Position numbers and translations under genes: made by a program | The notes under the pieces: generated by a model | What the model was told of the DNA's origin: nothing | Databases searched by the model: none | Seen by the model: the letters and a program-made list of their open reading frames with translations, nothing else | Assembly: GCA_011316305.1 (NCBI GenBank) | Contig: SAUG01000020.1 | Location: 654,963 to 718,962, forward strand | Reading direction: 5' to 3' | Length of the DNA: 64,000 nucleotides | DNA from: Rusavskia elegans | Lineage: Eukaryota > Ascomycota > Lecanoromycetes > Teloschistales > Teloschistaceae | Shown here: positions 49,493-62,125 of the stretch, one piece after another | Position numbering within the stretch: the first letter of the stretch is position 1 | Layout: each line of letters begins with the position of its first letter

Positions 49493-49967
49493 TGTTATAA
49501 GCACGTACAGCGTGACTTCGGAAATACGGTAGTATTTAGTATAATACTAGAACTTTTTATTACGCCTAGATAGATAGGATGGACGGACTTAGTATTAGTA
49601 TTTCAGTTATCTTAGTAAATAAGGTACCTAAGAAGAGGTATCTTAGTTATCTTAGTAAATAAGGTACCTAAAGAAGGGTATCTTAGTTATTTTAGTAAGT
49701 AAGGTACCTAAAGAAAGGTATTTTAGTTATCTTAGTAAGTAAAGTACCTAAGGAAAGGAGGATCTTATTATCTATATAGATTTCGAACTCGATACCTTTA
49801 TAGCTTATATTTAATTTATTAGTTATCGCTATATACTACTCTAGTAATCAGACTAACTTATTCTTATATTAATTTAAAGTAATTACCTGTTATACCTCCG
49901 TTTATAGATATACTAATAAATCTAACTAACCTTTAGAGATACCAGGCCCCTAGATAGCCCTATAATA
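49493..49967 (+). repeat. 5' LTR of Gypsy-D
   Basis: About 475 bp. Starts TGTTATAAGCACGTACAGCG, little changed at the outer edge; the inner end reads CCCTATAATA, changed from CCCATAACA. It contains four exact-length 40-bp repeats (49599-49758). Confidence 0.9.
49599..49758 (+). repeat. Four 40-bp tandem repeats in the 5' LTR of Gypsy-D
   Basis: Units start at 49599, 49639, 49679 and 49719, each like TATCTTAGTTATCTTAGTAA followed by a GGTACC segment and an AAGAAAGG end. The 3' LTR has the same four units. They may be promoter elements of the LTR; this is inference. Confidence 0.9.
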
Positions 49968-50139
49968 CTTTAAATACCTTTAGGATATCTGTTATAGGTT
50001 AATATTAAACTCCTACTCTAAGTAATCCTAGCTCTATAGTAAATAAGCCTAAATCTAAAAGTAAAGAGATCTAGATAAAAGATAATAGTAGTAATAAAAA
50101 GGTTAGTACTCCTACTATTTAACCCTACTTATATAGTAT

Positions 50140-50950
50140 TAAAGTTAATAAACCTAATAAATACTATAGAGATTATAATAAATTAGAAGATTAGCTTATA
50201 TAAGTAGAAATATACTTCGTATTCTACTCTATATCTATAGAGAAAAAAACTCTCTTCGCCGTATTATACCTTCGAGGACGAGCCTAGTATTAGATAAAAC
50301 CTATCCTTCGATAATATATAGACGACGACGAGGATAATGATAATATCTTTATATAGTTTATAGAATTTAAAAAAGCTATTTAAAAGAATTTCTAATAAAG
50401 TCCTAACTACTAAATACTTTATTTAGAATCTTTAGTAGAAAACTATAGTATCGGAGTATACCGTAAGATTTAAAGAGTAGTTACTACTAATAGAATAGAA
50501 TAACGATACCTTATATATAATATACCGACGAGGATTTAAAGAAAAGGTAAAGGATAAACTTATACGCGATAGTCGAATATACGAAATATTAGATAATCTA
50601 ATTAAGATATCTATCGACTTTAATAATAAGCTATATAAAAGAGATATAGAAAAATACTATAATAGAAAACTACGAGGTAATACGGGATATTATTCTAGGA
50701 AACTATATAGAAGATAGCTACTAAATAAAAGGACCGGAGATAGCTACTATAGACCTATATCTATAGAACTGGACTCGATATAATAGCGATATAAAAGGAA
50801 GAACCCTAGAAGTAGTAAAGGGAATAAGAATTCTAAAATATACTATAATTATAGTAAACTAGGCTACTTCGCGAGAGAGTATCGATTAAATAAGGTATAG
50901 TAACGATAACTTAATACTATACTAAAAAAAGAATCTAAAGATTAGTAAAA
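50140..50950 (+). pseudogene. Gypsy-D gag remnant
   Basis: Capsid-nucleocapsid protein of the element. The frame reads Y-Y-R-D-Y-N-K-L-E-D near 50160-50195, and I-E-K-K-T-L-F-A-V-L-Y-L-R-G-R-A near 50240-50285, both typical of fungal gypsy gag. A zinc knuckle CX2CX4HX4C is at 50841-50882, where Cys and His codons have become Tyr (Y-Y-N-Y-S-K-L-G-Y-F-A-R-E-Y). Stops are frequent but of the RIP type. The start lies upstream and is not identifiable. Confidence 0.82.
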
Positions 50951-53900
50951 AATTATCTTAGAAAATAATAATAGTAGCTCTAAATCCTAGGAAGCTAGTT
51001 TAGATAAAGAATTTATATTTATAGAGAACGATAAAATACTATAGGAAGCTATAATAAGTAATACTTTCCTACGAATATTAATAGAACCTAGCCTAGTATA
51101 GAAAAGGTTCTTCGGAAGTTATAAAATCGGATATATTTTTAAATAGATATCTATTCTAAAGAAAGTATAGTTTACCGTTATAGATAAACTAAAAACTCCT
51201 TACCCGAAAACTATATACGATAAAAAACTAATAAAAAAAGGATTTATAATAATCTATAAAGGATTTAAAAATATTTATAAAATATATATTAATAATAAGT
51301 ATTTCTAGAATAACTAGTAGAATTAAGAAATAAGTAATATCGTCGATATATTAGAAAAGGAATTAGGAAGTAATACTTCTAAAGATAAAGTTATTTCTAA
51401 ACCGATATTATAATATAAAAAGGTAATAATAGAATATTAATACGTACTATTTAGTTAGACCGCCTACTATAATAATAACTATATAGTCTATAAGTTAGAA
51501 AAATAAGGAACCGGTTAGTATCTATTAAAACTATACCGATAAATTCCTACGATACCTATTAAAATCGGAAGTTATAATATTTATAACTATTCCGGATATA
51601 TTATATATAGTAGATATAAATACTAGAAAGAATAGTAAAAGAAAAATAGAATCCTTAATTAGAATCTTTATAGATATATTTTATAAGTAAAATATAAAGA
51701 GTAGAAGTACGAAAATATTAAAAATATTTCGGAAAAAGATAAGATCTTATAGTAATAGATATACTACGAGCGTATAACTTTACAGCCTAGAAAGAGTAAC
51801 TAAATTTAGCTAGCTATATATATATACTCGAGATTAAAATAATTATTAATATTAATAATAGACTATAGAAGATTAAGGTATTTATTAACTTAGGTATAAC
51901 CGGAAATTTTATATTAGAGGATTTAGTTAAAAGAAAAGAGTTCCTTTAAACTAAAAAAGAAGAACTATATAATTTAATAGTTATCGATAGAAATAAAATA
52001 CTAAATAGAGACAGAAAGGTTATAAAAGAAATAATACCGTTCTAAATAATAATTAACTAGTATTAAAAGGAATTCTAGTTTAATATTAATTAGATAGCTA
52101 GCTATAATATCGTATTTAGAATACCTTAGTTAAAAGATTATAATCTAGTAATAGACTAGAAGAAAAAAGTATTTAGCTTTAAATAATATTCCTATATAGG
52201 AAGTATTTAGCCTACGCCGAAATAGCGTTCCTAGATAGATAAAAAGTAGAATACAAAGCGCGAACTCGTAACTTTAAAAAAGGATAACTAAAAACTATTT
52301 AGATCCGACTCGTTAGATACCGGTAGAGGTCAGCTAAATTAGTAAAATAGAAATAGGAAAAATAATTATAAACCTTTCGAGAACTCTATACTACCTAATA
52401 AAATATTAAAGAAAAACCTATTAGAAAAGGTTCTAGGTAAATATAAAAACTAGATAAACTTATTTCGGGAAGAGGTAACTACGAAAGTATTACCTAAATA
52501 TTAAATATAGAATTACGAAGTTAAGCTTAAATAAAATAAATAATCTATATTTAAATCTATCTATCTATTATCTATAAAGGAGCTCGAAATATTCTATAAT
52601 TATCTAGACGAAAATATAAAAAAGAGATTTATTAGGAAATCTTAATTACTAGTAGGATATCCGATCCTCTTTATATCTAAAAAGGACGGAATATTCCGTT
52701 TATATATCGATTACTAGAAGTTAAATAATATTATAATTAAGAACCGATATCTACTACTAAATATTAGCGAACTTTAGAATAGACTCTCTAGAGTAAGATA
52801 TTTTACTAAACTCGACCTTCGAAAAATATATAACTTTATATAGATAAAAGCTAGAAAAGAATAGAAAATAGCTTTCCGAATACGGTATAGTTATTATAAA
52901 TATATAGTTATATCGTTTAGGCTTATAAACGCCCCGGTAATCTATTAGAATATAATTAATAACGCGTTTAAAGAATATCTAGATATATTTATTATTACTT
53001 ACCTCGATAATATTCTGGTTTTTTCTAAGATATTTAAAGAATATATATAATATATTAGTAAAGTTTTCGAATATCTAGAAAGGAAAGACTTATACTTTAA
53101 ACCAAAAAAATATAAATTCTATAAAAAAGAGGTCGATTTCCTAGAATTTATTATAGGGCGAAACGGGCTATATATCGACCCTAGTAAACTAAAAGCTATT
53201 ATAGAATAGGAGATACTAGTAAATATTAAGGAAGTCTAAAACTTCTTCGGATTTATAAACTATAACTAAAAGTTTATAAAAAACTATTTTAAAAGGGCTC
53301 TAGCTTTTATAGCTTTAATAAAGGAAACTAACGAATAGTAATAGGGAGAAAGGAAATAATAAATTTTCGAAGATTTTAAAAAAATATATATTAAAGATCC
53401 AGTTCTTAAAATATTCGATCTAATAAAACTATTATAAATAGAAATAGATTTATTAGATCTAGCTATAGGCGTATACCTTCTATAATAATATAATAGTAAG
53501 TAGTACCCGATAGTATATATATCCAGGAAATTATCGCCAGCAGAATAGAACTATAATATCTATAATAAAAAACTACTAGCTATAGTAGCTATACTAGAAT
53601 AATAGAGAATATACGCCGAAAGATTACTAGAATTAACTATCTTTATAGACTATAAGAACCTAATATACTTTATAACTATAAAATAATTTAATAGAAGATA
53701 AGTATAATAATCTAAACTCTTCGGTTAATATAAATTTAAGATATACTATATTCTAAATAAAGAAAATAAAAAAGTAGACGTTTTAAATCGAAGAAATAAT
53801 TATATAAAAATAAAAGAGGTTTTTAATAATAGTATCCTTAAAGTTAATAAAAATAGATTACTATTAGTAAATTAGTATAAGCTAAGTATAATACTGCGTA

Positions 53901-54531
53901 TACTAAAAGATAACCAGGAATAATTTTCTATTAAAAAAAAAAACTCTATATACTAAATAATAAAATCGATAAATATATTAAGAAATACTATAATAAAATA
54001 CTATAAGAGTATCTAGACGTAATAAAGATAATATAACTTTTATAATAATATTACTAGTTTTCTAATATAAGGTAACGTATCGAGGTATATATTAAAAAGT
54101 ACTTTAGTTATTAGTAAAATAAGTATAATATATATACTTATTATAGAGAGATTTAGTATTAGGACCTATCGGACTTACTATAGAAGGAAATTACGTTAGA
54201 TTTTATTATTAAGCTTCTAAAATTAAAAGACCCGATAATAAATATAGAATACGATTTAATACTTAATATAGTCGATAGATTTACGAAATATCTTTATATA
54301 ATCCTATTATAAAAGGATTCTATAGCGGAATAGCTTAGATTTATTATCTTAGATCGATTATTTCGATACTACAGACTACTAAAAGTATTAATAAATAATA
54401 GAGATAAACTCTTTACTTTAAACTATTAGAAAACCCTTATCTCTCTACTTAGTATTAAACTAAAAATATTAATAGCTTTCTACCCGATAATAGATAGATA
54501 GATAGAACGTACTAATTAGACGCTTAAATAA

Positions 54532-54707
54532 TATTGGAAGTACGTGTTACGTATAACAGCTGTACTAAGATGCTAAGGGCGCTAGTACCGATCAGGCCTA
54601 GTAGCTCTTAGCGCTAAGGCCCTACTACCTTCTTCTTATATACTTAGTCCAGGCGAAAGCCTACTTTAGTAAATTAAGCTTAATATTCTATATATATAAT
54701 TTTAACA
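54532..54707 (+). repeat. 5' LTR of Copia-3
   Basis: 176 bp starting TATTGGAAGTACGTG and ending TTTTAACA. The outer part keeps CAGCTG and GATG. A possible CTTATATAC box lies near 54637. Confidence 0.92.
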
Positions 54708-54721
54708 GGTTATAAACCCGG
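54708..54721 (+). promoter_or_regulatory. Primer binding site of Copia-3, initiator tRNA-Met anticodon-arm type
   Basis: GGTTATAAACCCGG directly follows the LTR and matches the Copia-2 site with one further G-to-A change. It fits priming by the 5' half of initiator tRNA-Met. Confidence 0.72.
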
Positions 54722-55869
54722 AAGCTCTAGCCGAGTTAGTTTATAATAGTTATTATCGTTATTCGCGAGTATTATATCTTTATACTTAACTTCTTTATAT
54801 TTTTATCGAATCTTCCTTCCTATCTACCCTTCCGATATATATTATTAAACCGTATAAAGTATCTAATACAGCGAACGACGAAGTCTATAGTTATACTACT
54901 ACCTATAAGTACCCCGGTAACTGCCGAAATTATAAATAGCTAAGTAGACCCCTTTTATTTTACTTTATAACCCCTTCTAGCCGCTTAAACTACTAACTTT
55001 CTTACTTTCGGATAGAACTATTAAGTCGCTAATTTACTATATATAGATACGTTACTATAGGAATATTATATTAGATATAATAATCAGGCTTTTAAAATTA
55101 GATCTTTATAATTATTAGTTTTATATCCTACCGCCTAGCTAACGCTAGTTATCGGCGTATATCCTATAGCTATTAGCTATTATAAATAAATACGGGAAGC
55201 GACTGCCTAGCTAATTTAGTATAGGCTAGGACCCCTATAAAATAGAGGGCTAATAGACTATATTTCTAGCTATTATATCTTTTCTAACCTCCTAATAATC
55301 TAAGCGAGTATCTACTATTTCTAAATTAATTACCGTTCGCTTCTAGAGCTTAGAGCTATTAAGCCTAGCTTTAGTTTTACTAGCTATATCGTCTGGTCCT
55401 AAGTAGTATAAGAACTCGAAGCCTCCTACTTATTACTAAGAACTATTATTATATTATTTTACCTTTTAAAGCTTTACCTAATCTATTCTAAACCTTATAT
55501 CTACTTCTATATTATTATTATTATTAAGGTTTTATACTAATCCTTATAACCTTAAAAGTTTTAAATAATATTTTTTTTAAAAACTACCTAATAACCTCCG
55601 GGTAAGCTAAACCGCCTATAACTTTTAATTCTCTATTAAAGACTATAGACTCCTTTATAACTAATAGTAAATCGACCTTACTATCTAGAACTACCTACGC
55701 CCGGACTCTAATTATTACTTATTAATATTACCCTTTATTATATCTAAAGATAACCCGGACCTTTTTATAGCTTTTAGTCTCCTTCCGATACTTCTAAACC
55801 CGAGTAACTTATTCGGCCTCGAAATTATTATTCTTTTAGGCTATTTACCGCCTAGATCCTTTACTATAT

Positions 55870-58800
55870 CCGATTTCTATAGCGCTATTCTTTATAGAAC
55901 TCTAATTTAGTCTAGTATTAAATTCGGTAATATATCTACTTCTATATTAATTATAGATAATACTAAACTAGGGGGTTCTAGCTACCCTATTAATATAGTT
56001 CCGAAGCTCGAAACCCGCTCGGACTATAAAAACTAGGAAGAAGATATTATAGTCTATTATATTTTTAATAACCTCCGAGCTATTATTAAAGGTCTTTTAT
56101 TTCCGGGTACTTCTAAGTATAAAGAAGAATATATAGAACGCGCCTATATAGTAATTAAAATAACCTATAATACTAATACTAAAAATCTTATTAAAAATAT
56201 TATATTAGATACTAAAAAGATACTAAATAAATTCTAGATATAATATAAAGTCTATAGTACCGGTAAACTTATAGAACTTAATACCTAGCTAGATATCCTC
56301 TATTATAATAGTTCCTTCGAAAATATAGAGGCCTATATAGCTAAGTTTTATAAATTTATTAATAAGATTTTAGCTATAGGCGTTATTATTTTAAAAAGCC
56401 TTTTTATTTTAAAATTCTTTCGGGGCCTTAGTACCTTTTTTAGCTACTTCTAGACTTTATTTACCTAAAGTAATATTATTATTAGAAATAAGGATAAATA
56501 AAAATAGAAGGTAGTTATTCTAGATAAAACTATTAGTACTACTATTAGCGAGGAATATTACTAATATAGTAGTACCGAGTCTACTACTACTAGAACTAAA
56601 GCCTTCCTATCTATAAGTAACCCGAATAAGCGAGTTATTAAAGTTAACTATTATTCCTACTATAACCGAGACGGCTATATAAAGGATACCTACTATAGCC
56701 TATATCTTAAATTAAAGAAGGCTTAGATAGTAGATAAATAGAAGAACGGCGGCGGCAAACGCTATAAAAGCAAAGGCGGTAAAGGAAAGGACAGCAAGGA
56801 CGGTAAAAACGATAAATCCAAAGATAATAAATCCAAGAATAAGCCTGCCGAGTCTAAAAAGTTACTAAACTTTATTATAGTAGTACCGGCCCCTACTAAT
56901 CTTAGTTTTATAATTCTTATTTCTATAGCTTTATCGGTATTATTAAATAAACTAGACTTTACTAATAGTTAGATATTCGACTATACCTATAACTATTATA
57001 TTACCTTCTAGCGGTACCTCTTTATCGAATCTACTATAAGACCTATCTAAAACGAGTCTATAACCGGTATTAGAAGCGCTGTTAGCCTCCGACTAATTAT
57101 TAAAAGTACTATCGTATTTAATTACCTTATTAATAGTAGATACCGCTCTATAGAATTCTATAATATCCTTTATACCTCTAGGTCCGGCGCTAATCTACTA
57201 TTAATATTATAAATTTAGAAGATAGACGCTAAAATAATTATTAAAGATTCTAGCTTTAGTTTTAGTTTTAATACTCCGGATTTAATATTAACTACCTATA
57301 TATATAAAAGTCTATTTCTACTAAATATTAATACTATATAGCGCGGCCCTATAAAATCTTTTTTTATTTTTTTTTCCTTTTCTTTTTTATCTTTATCTTT
57401 ATCTTTATTAATACCTAATATAGCTTTAAAAGCCTATACTAAAATATCGGTAGAAATAGAAAATATCTAGTATACCCGGCTTAGATATTTTAGTAACTAG
57501 AACTTATATAAATTAGTAAATATATCTATAGAAATCGATTTATTTAAAGTCTCTAAATCTAAATCCGATTTCTATAAGATTTATACTCTAGGTAAATAAT
57601 ATAATTAGCTTTATAGAGACTATATCCGTTCTAGTAGCGGCCCTATAGATCTTATTTACGCTAATCGTATAGGTTCTATTTAAGAAAGCAAGGTTCTAGT
57701 CGTATATAATAGGAGCTAATATATCTTTACCTTTTTAGATAATAATACCTAGAAGTATAGTATCTATATAACTAAATTAAAAGACGCCCCTAAAATCCTA
57801 AAATACTAGAACTATTTCTGTACCTATAATAAAAAAGGCGTCTTTATTATTAAATATTTTCGCAGCAATAACGAATTTAGGAGCTATATTATATCTAAAA
57901 GCTTCGCTAATAAAGGTATCTAGTAGGAGCCTACCGTACCTAATAATCTATAATAGAATAGTATATCCGAGTATTTCGGGCAGATACTAATATATAAAGC
58001 CTATTTTATATTAGTTTATAGCAGCTTTAGTAAGAAATATTAGCCGCTATTTATTAAAACTACTATCTTTCTATATTTCCGGTTATCTAGTAGTAAATTA
58101 GATATAACCCTATATAAAAAGGAATATAGTAAACCTTTAAATTTAAGCTAATTCCGCGTTCTAGATTCTATAGTATATCTAATATATAGTAAAAAGATTT
58201 AGAAATTCTATAATCGGAGCTATAAATATATTTTAGTCGGTTATTTTAGTAATATTATCTATAAACTATTAAACTTTTAGAATAAAGTTATTCGCGCCTT
58301 TTCTATAATATTTAAAAAAATAGATTAAAACCTAGATTTATTAGATCTATAGAAGTTAGAGGAATTAGAAAATAAACTTTAATAGTAGCCCCCGCGGAAA
58401 CGGCAGCGTACTAATAAGGGGTCTAATTCTAGAAGGTTATAACCGTAATCTAGTAATTTCTTTTTAATATCTAAATTAATAGCTCCCCTAATATCTTATC
58501 GGACTCCTTTTACCTATAGTTAAGTTCCTTTACTAGCTAACCTGCCTACTAGACCTTATATTACTAAAGTTAATAACTCCGAATTAGATTCTAATAAGTT
58601 ACTACTCTATCTTTAGACTATTATACCTCGCCTATAGACCGACTATACTACTTAATCCCTTATTAAAATCCTATATAACTACCCCGAATTCCGGATACTA
58701 GATAATTACGATTATTCCTTACTAGATTTATTTATAAATATCAATATATTTATTAGTACTATAAGAAAAAGTACTATATTAGACTCTTCCGAATCCTAGT

Positions 58801-60380
58801 TATATAAAGATACTATAGATTTATTCTATATCGATAAATAGTATAAAACTATAGAAAAAGAACTAATATTATTAGAACTAAATAATATATAGATACTATA
58901 TACTAAAGTATTACTACCTTCTATAAAATATCTTCTAGAGGGTAAATAGGTATATAAAATTAAAAGGGACGCTAATAGTAAGATTATATATTTTAAAGCT
59001 CGCTAGGTCGTTTATAGCTTTAAATAGGAAGCCGGTATCGATTTTAATAAAACTTTTACTTCTATTATTAAGCTAATATTATATAAAGCTATTTTCGCTA
59101 TAGCTACCGCCTATAGTCTAGAGCTCAATTAAATAGATATTAAAACGGCTTTTCTCTACGGTTATATCGACGAGATTATCTATATATAATATCCTACTAG
59201 TTTCGGCGATTTTAATATAATATATAAACTTCGGAAAGCCTTCTATAGTTTTAAATAGTTATTTCGGGTCTAGTACTACTATTTTACTAAATTTTTTACT
59301 ACTATCGGCTTTAAATTTCTAGAATCCGATTATAGTATTTTTTATAATAGTATAATTATTATCGGCGTTTATATTAATATTATCCTTTTATATAGCGCTA
59401 GTTATTAGGACCTTAATAATATTAAAGTATATCTAAATAAATATTTTTAAATATTAGATCTAGACTCTATTAATTTCTATCTCGGTATAAAGATTATTAG
59501 AAACCGGGAACTCCGTACTATTTAATTAAACTAAACTATCTATATTAAATAAATTCTAAAGGATTATAGCTTTACTATCTATAAAAATAATATTTCTATT
59601 TCTATAGATTCCGGCCTTTATTTAGAAACCGCCCCTACTAATTAGAACTACCTTCTACCGATAAAGTATAAATATTAGAACGCTATCGGCTTTTTAATAT
59701 ATACTATACTTAGAATCCGCCCCGATATTATTTTTACTATCTCTATTATTAGCCGATACTTATCTAACTCTATAAACTACTACTAGAACGCCGTTACTAG
59801 AATCTTTAAATACCTATATAGAATAGCTTACTTTATTTTTATCTATAGAAGCAACCTATAGAAGTTTTAGGGGTATACTAATACTAATTAGGTAGGTAAC
59901 TATAAAACCTATTACTCTACTTCTAGATATATCTTTAATATTAGATCCGGTACTATTAGCTGGTTATCTAAGCGGTAAGTAACTATAGCTATATTAACTA
60001 CCGAAATAGAGTTAGATAGGGAGACTGGAATTATTAAGAAGGCTATTTAGTTAAGTTATATTCTAAGTTAGCTATTAATTAATAAGTAGGATCTAAATAC
60101 TACCTTAGATATAGTAACCTTCTATAGCGATAATTAGGGCGCTATTACCTTTACTAAGAACCTTTAGTTCTATAGCCGTACTAAATATATTAATATCTAT
60201 ATTAAGTTCCTATAAAAGAAAGTCGCTAATAAAATTATTAACCTTTAGTATATTTTAACGAAGTAAATAGTTATTAACAGGCTTACTAAAGTTCTAGATA
60301 AAAGTAAATTTAAAGCTTTCTATATAGTATTTAGGCTTAAAGTCCCGAAAATATTCTAAACTTTAAATAATAATAGCGAT
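55870..60380 (+). pseudogene. Copia-3 gag-pol remnant
   Basis: The best copy for reading the family protein. Gag starts before 55.9 kb and reads E-A-Y-I-A-K-F near 56325-56350. The zinc knuckle is at 56652-56693 with Tyr in Cys and His places. A Gly/Lys-rich linker (56745-56850) is almost free of RIP. Integrase region near 57.7-58.05 kb. Reverse transcriptase includes F-A-I-A-A-A-Y near 59095-59115, K-T-A-F-L-Y-G-Y-I-D near 59145-59170, and Y-I-N-I at 59370-59381 for YVDD. RNase H has S-D-N-x-G-A near 60135. Stops are TAA and TAG. The leader (54722 to about 55870) shows no gene. Confidence 0.88.
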
Positions 60381-60420
60381 AATCCGTCTAAATTATAAGA
60401 ATCTTTCTAATAATAATTTT

Positions 60421-60445
60421 CCCCGGAATATAATTAACTCCGGGG
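60421..60445 (+). other. Hairpin after pol in Copia-3
   Basis: CCCCGGA (60421-60427) and TCCGGGG (60439-60445) with an 11-nt loop, as in the other two copies. Confidence 0.6.
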
Positions 60446-60859
60446 TATTAGTAATTACTATATACCTATAAATATTATTTTCGGAAAGTATAATATATAT
60501 TAAAAGGGGTAGTTAAACTTCTAAGTAACTCTAGGCCCTATAGGCCTATCTATATAGTACCTATATCGTTTTTAAATCGCTATACCCTTTATATACTCTC
60601 CGATAGTATATTCGATCGAAATCTATATATAGTTATTTATATCCGGATTCGTTTTTCTATTTTAGTAATAAAATACTAAAAGTATACCTTTAGTCTAAAC
60701 CCTGCTAAATTCTATATTAAACTTAATATATTAACTGGTTTTAATACTAGTTAAGGTATTTCTAGCTACTTAGTAGTTATTTAGGCTCTATATAAAGCTT
60801 TTCGGAGCTAGTATAGGTATACTATAATTAGCGCCCTAGCCGCTAGCCGCCCGCTATAT

Positions 60860-61503
60860 AATTTCGCCCGCTATCTACTACTACTACTTTTTCAAGTATA
60901 TTTTTACTAATCCTATACCGTCTAATATATAAGTTATACTATTCGACTCTTTATATTCTACGCTTCTATTTAATACTACTTATAGCCGTTATAGATTTAG
61001 GCAGCCTTTAAAGATTTAATTTTACCTCCTATATTCCTAGAAAGCTCGACCTATATATATATATTAAAGTATTTAATAGACTACTCGATAACTTTCGAAC
61101 TTATATTACCTATATAAACTATAATAATAATCTATCCTATCTCTACCCTCGGATACTATCCTATCTAAGCCTCGAATCTAAGCGCTATTAGGTAAGAAAT
61201 AATATCGATAGCTTTTAGGATTATAATATCTTTAGCCGCCTATAGCTAGATAGTAATAATATATAAATATATATCGGGGTCTTCGCTATTTAGCTATACT
61301 GCTAAATTAACTATAGGATCCTATAGAAATACTAGAAATAGTACTATTAGGGCGCCGTAATTATTAATAATCCGAAAACTTATATTAATCCTCGAAGCTA
61401 TAGTAAGTATTTCTATATCTAAGACTATCTAGGCGATATAACTTTTAATATATTTATAAAAGCTTATAATATTCTAATAGGCGTTAAGTATATACTCCTT
61501 TAG
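60860..61503 (+). pseudogene. Extra frame downstream of pol in Copia-3 (ORF3)
   Basis: The frame of 60982-61503 (173 codons plus stop) extends upstream to at least 60860. One stop-free part covers about 45 codons up to 61008 and the next about 60 codons to 61190. It reads A-V-I-D-L-G-S-L near 60985, K-L-D-L-Y-I-Y-I near 61045, L-S-Y-L-S-L-E-S-K near 61155-61180, and G-A-V-I-I-N-N-P-K-T-Y near 61352-61385. Stops are TAA or TAG throughout, as expected from Gln or Trp codons. The hydrophobic N-terminal part could hold a membrane segment. No known retrotransposon domain is recognised. Confidence 0.52.
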
Positions 61504-61949
61504 TAAGTTAAAAAAAATATAGTATTTATACCCTTTAGTACTTCGGCGGTATCGATAATAACCGATAATACCTATAACTTACTACTAGATAGGTACTTTT
61601 AATTACCGAAGCTCTAGATACGCCCTTTTAATCGGGTAATATCCGTTTTAAATATTTTAAATAAATCTATATTATAAACTAGTACCTATACTAGTACTCT
61701 ACTAAATATACTACTACTATAGGGGGTTTAAAATACTATAGAAGCTATAGGAAGCTCTAATTTTCTTTTATCTAGATTTTAATTTTTATAATTTATATAT
61801 ATATATCTGCTATAGGAGCTCTTTAAATTTTATCTATCTCGCCTTTATTATATATAAACTCTTTTTCCTATAGGTTTTTTAGCGAGTATATAGCGAGTCT
61901 ATTTAATTTTTACCTTCGGTATATATATAGTATATTATTTATATAGGAG

Positions 61950-62125
61950 TATTAGAAGTACGTATTACGTATAATAGCTATACTAAGATATTAAGGGCGC
62001 TAGTACCGATTAGGCCTAGTAGCTCTCGGCGCCAAGGCCCTGCCACCTCCTTCTTATATACTTAGTCCAGGCGAAAGCCCACCTTAGTAAATCAAGCTTG
62101 ATATTCCACATATATGATTTCAACA
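61950..62125 (+). repeat. 3' LTR of Copia-3
   Basis: 176 bp starting TATTAGAAGTACG and ending GATTTCAACA. The right half keeps CCAAGGCCCTGCCACC, CAAGCTTGA and CACATATATG, while the left half is RIP-changed. Confidence 0.92.

Larger units (their letters stand above)
54532..62125 (+). mobile_element. Copia-3: complete Ty1/copia element, 7594 bp, inside Gypsy-D integrase
   Basis: LTRs at 54532-54707 and 61950-62125 and a perfect 5-bp duplication AATAA (54527-54531, 62126-62130). Joining the flanks restores the Gypsy-D integrase reading frame across the site, which confirms the boundaries. Layout as in Copia-2. The 5' LTR keeps TTGG near its start, so the ancestral ends TGTTGGAAG...TTTCAACA can be inferred. 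It must be younger than Gypsy-D. Confidence 0.94.

Noticed and set aside
49599..49758. CRISPR array
   Set aside because: The 40-bp units are contiguous without unique spacers, and lie in both LTRs of a retrotransposon.
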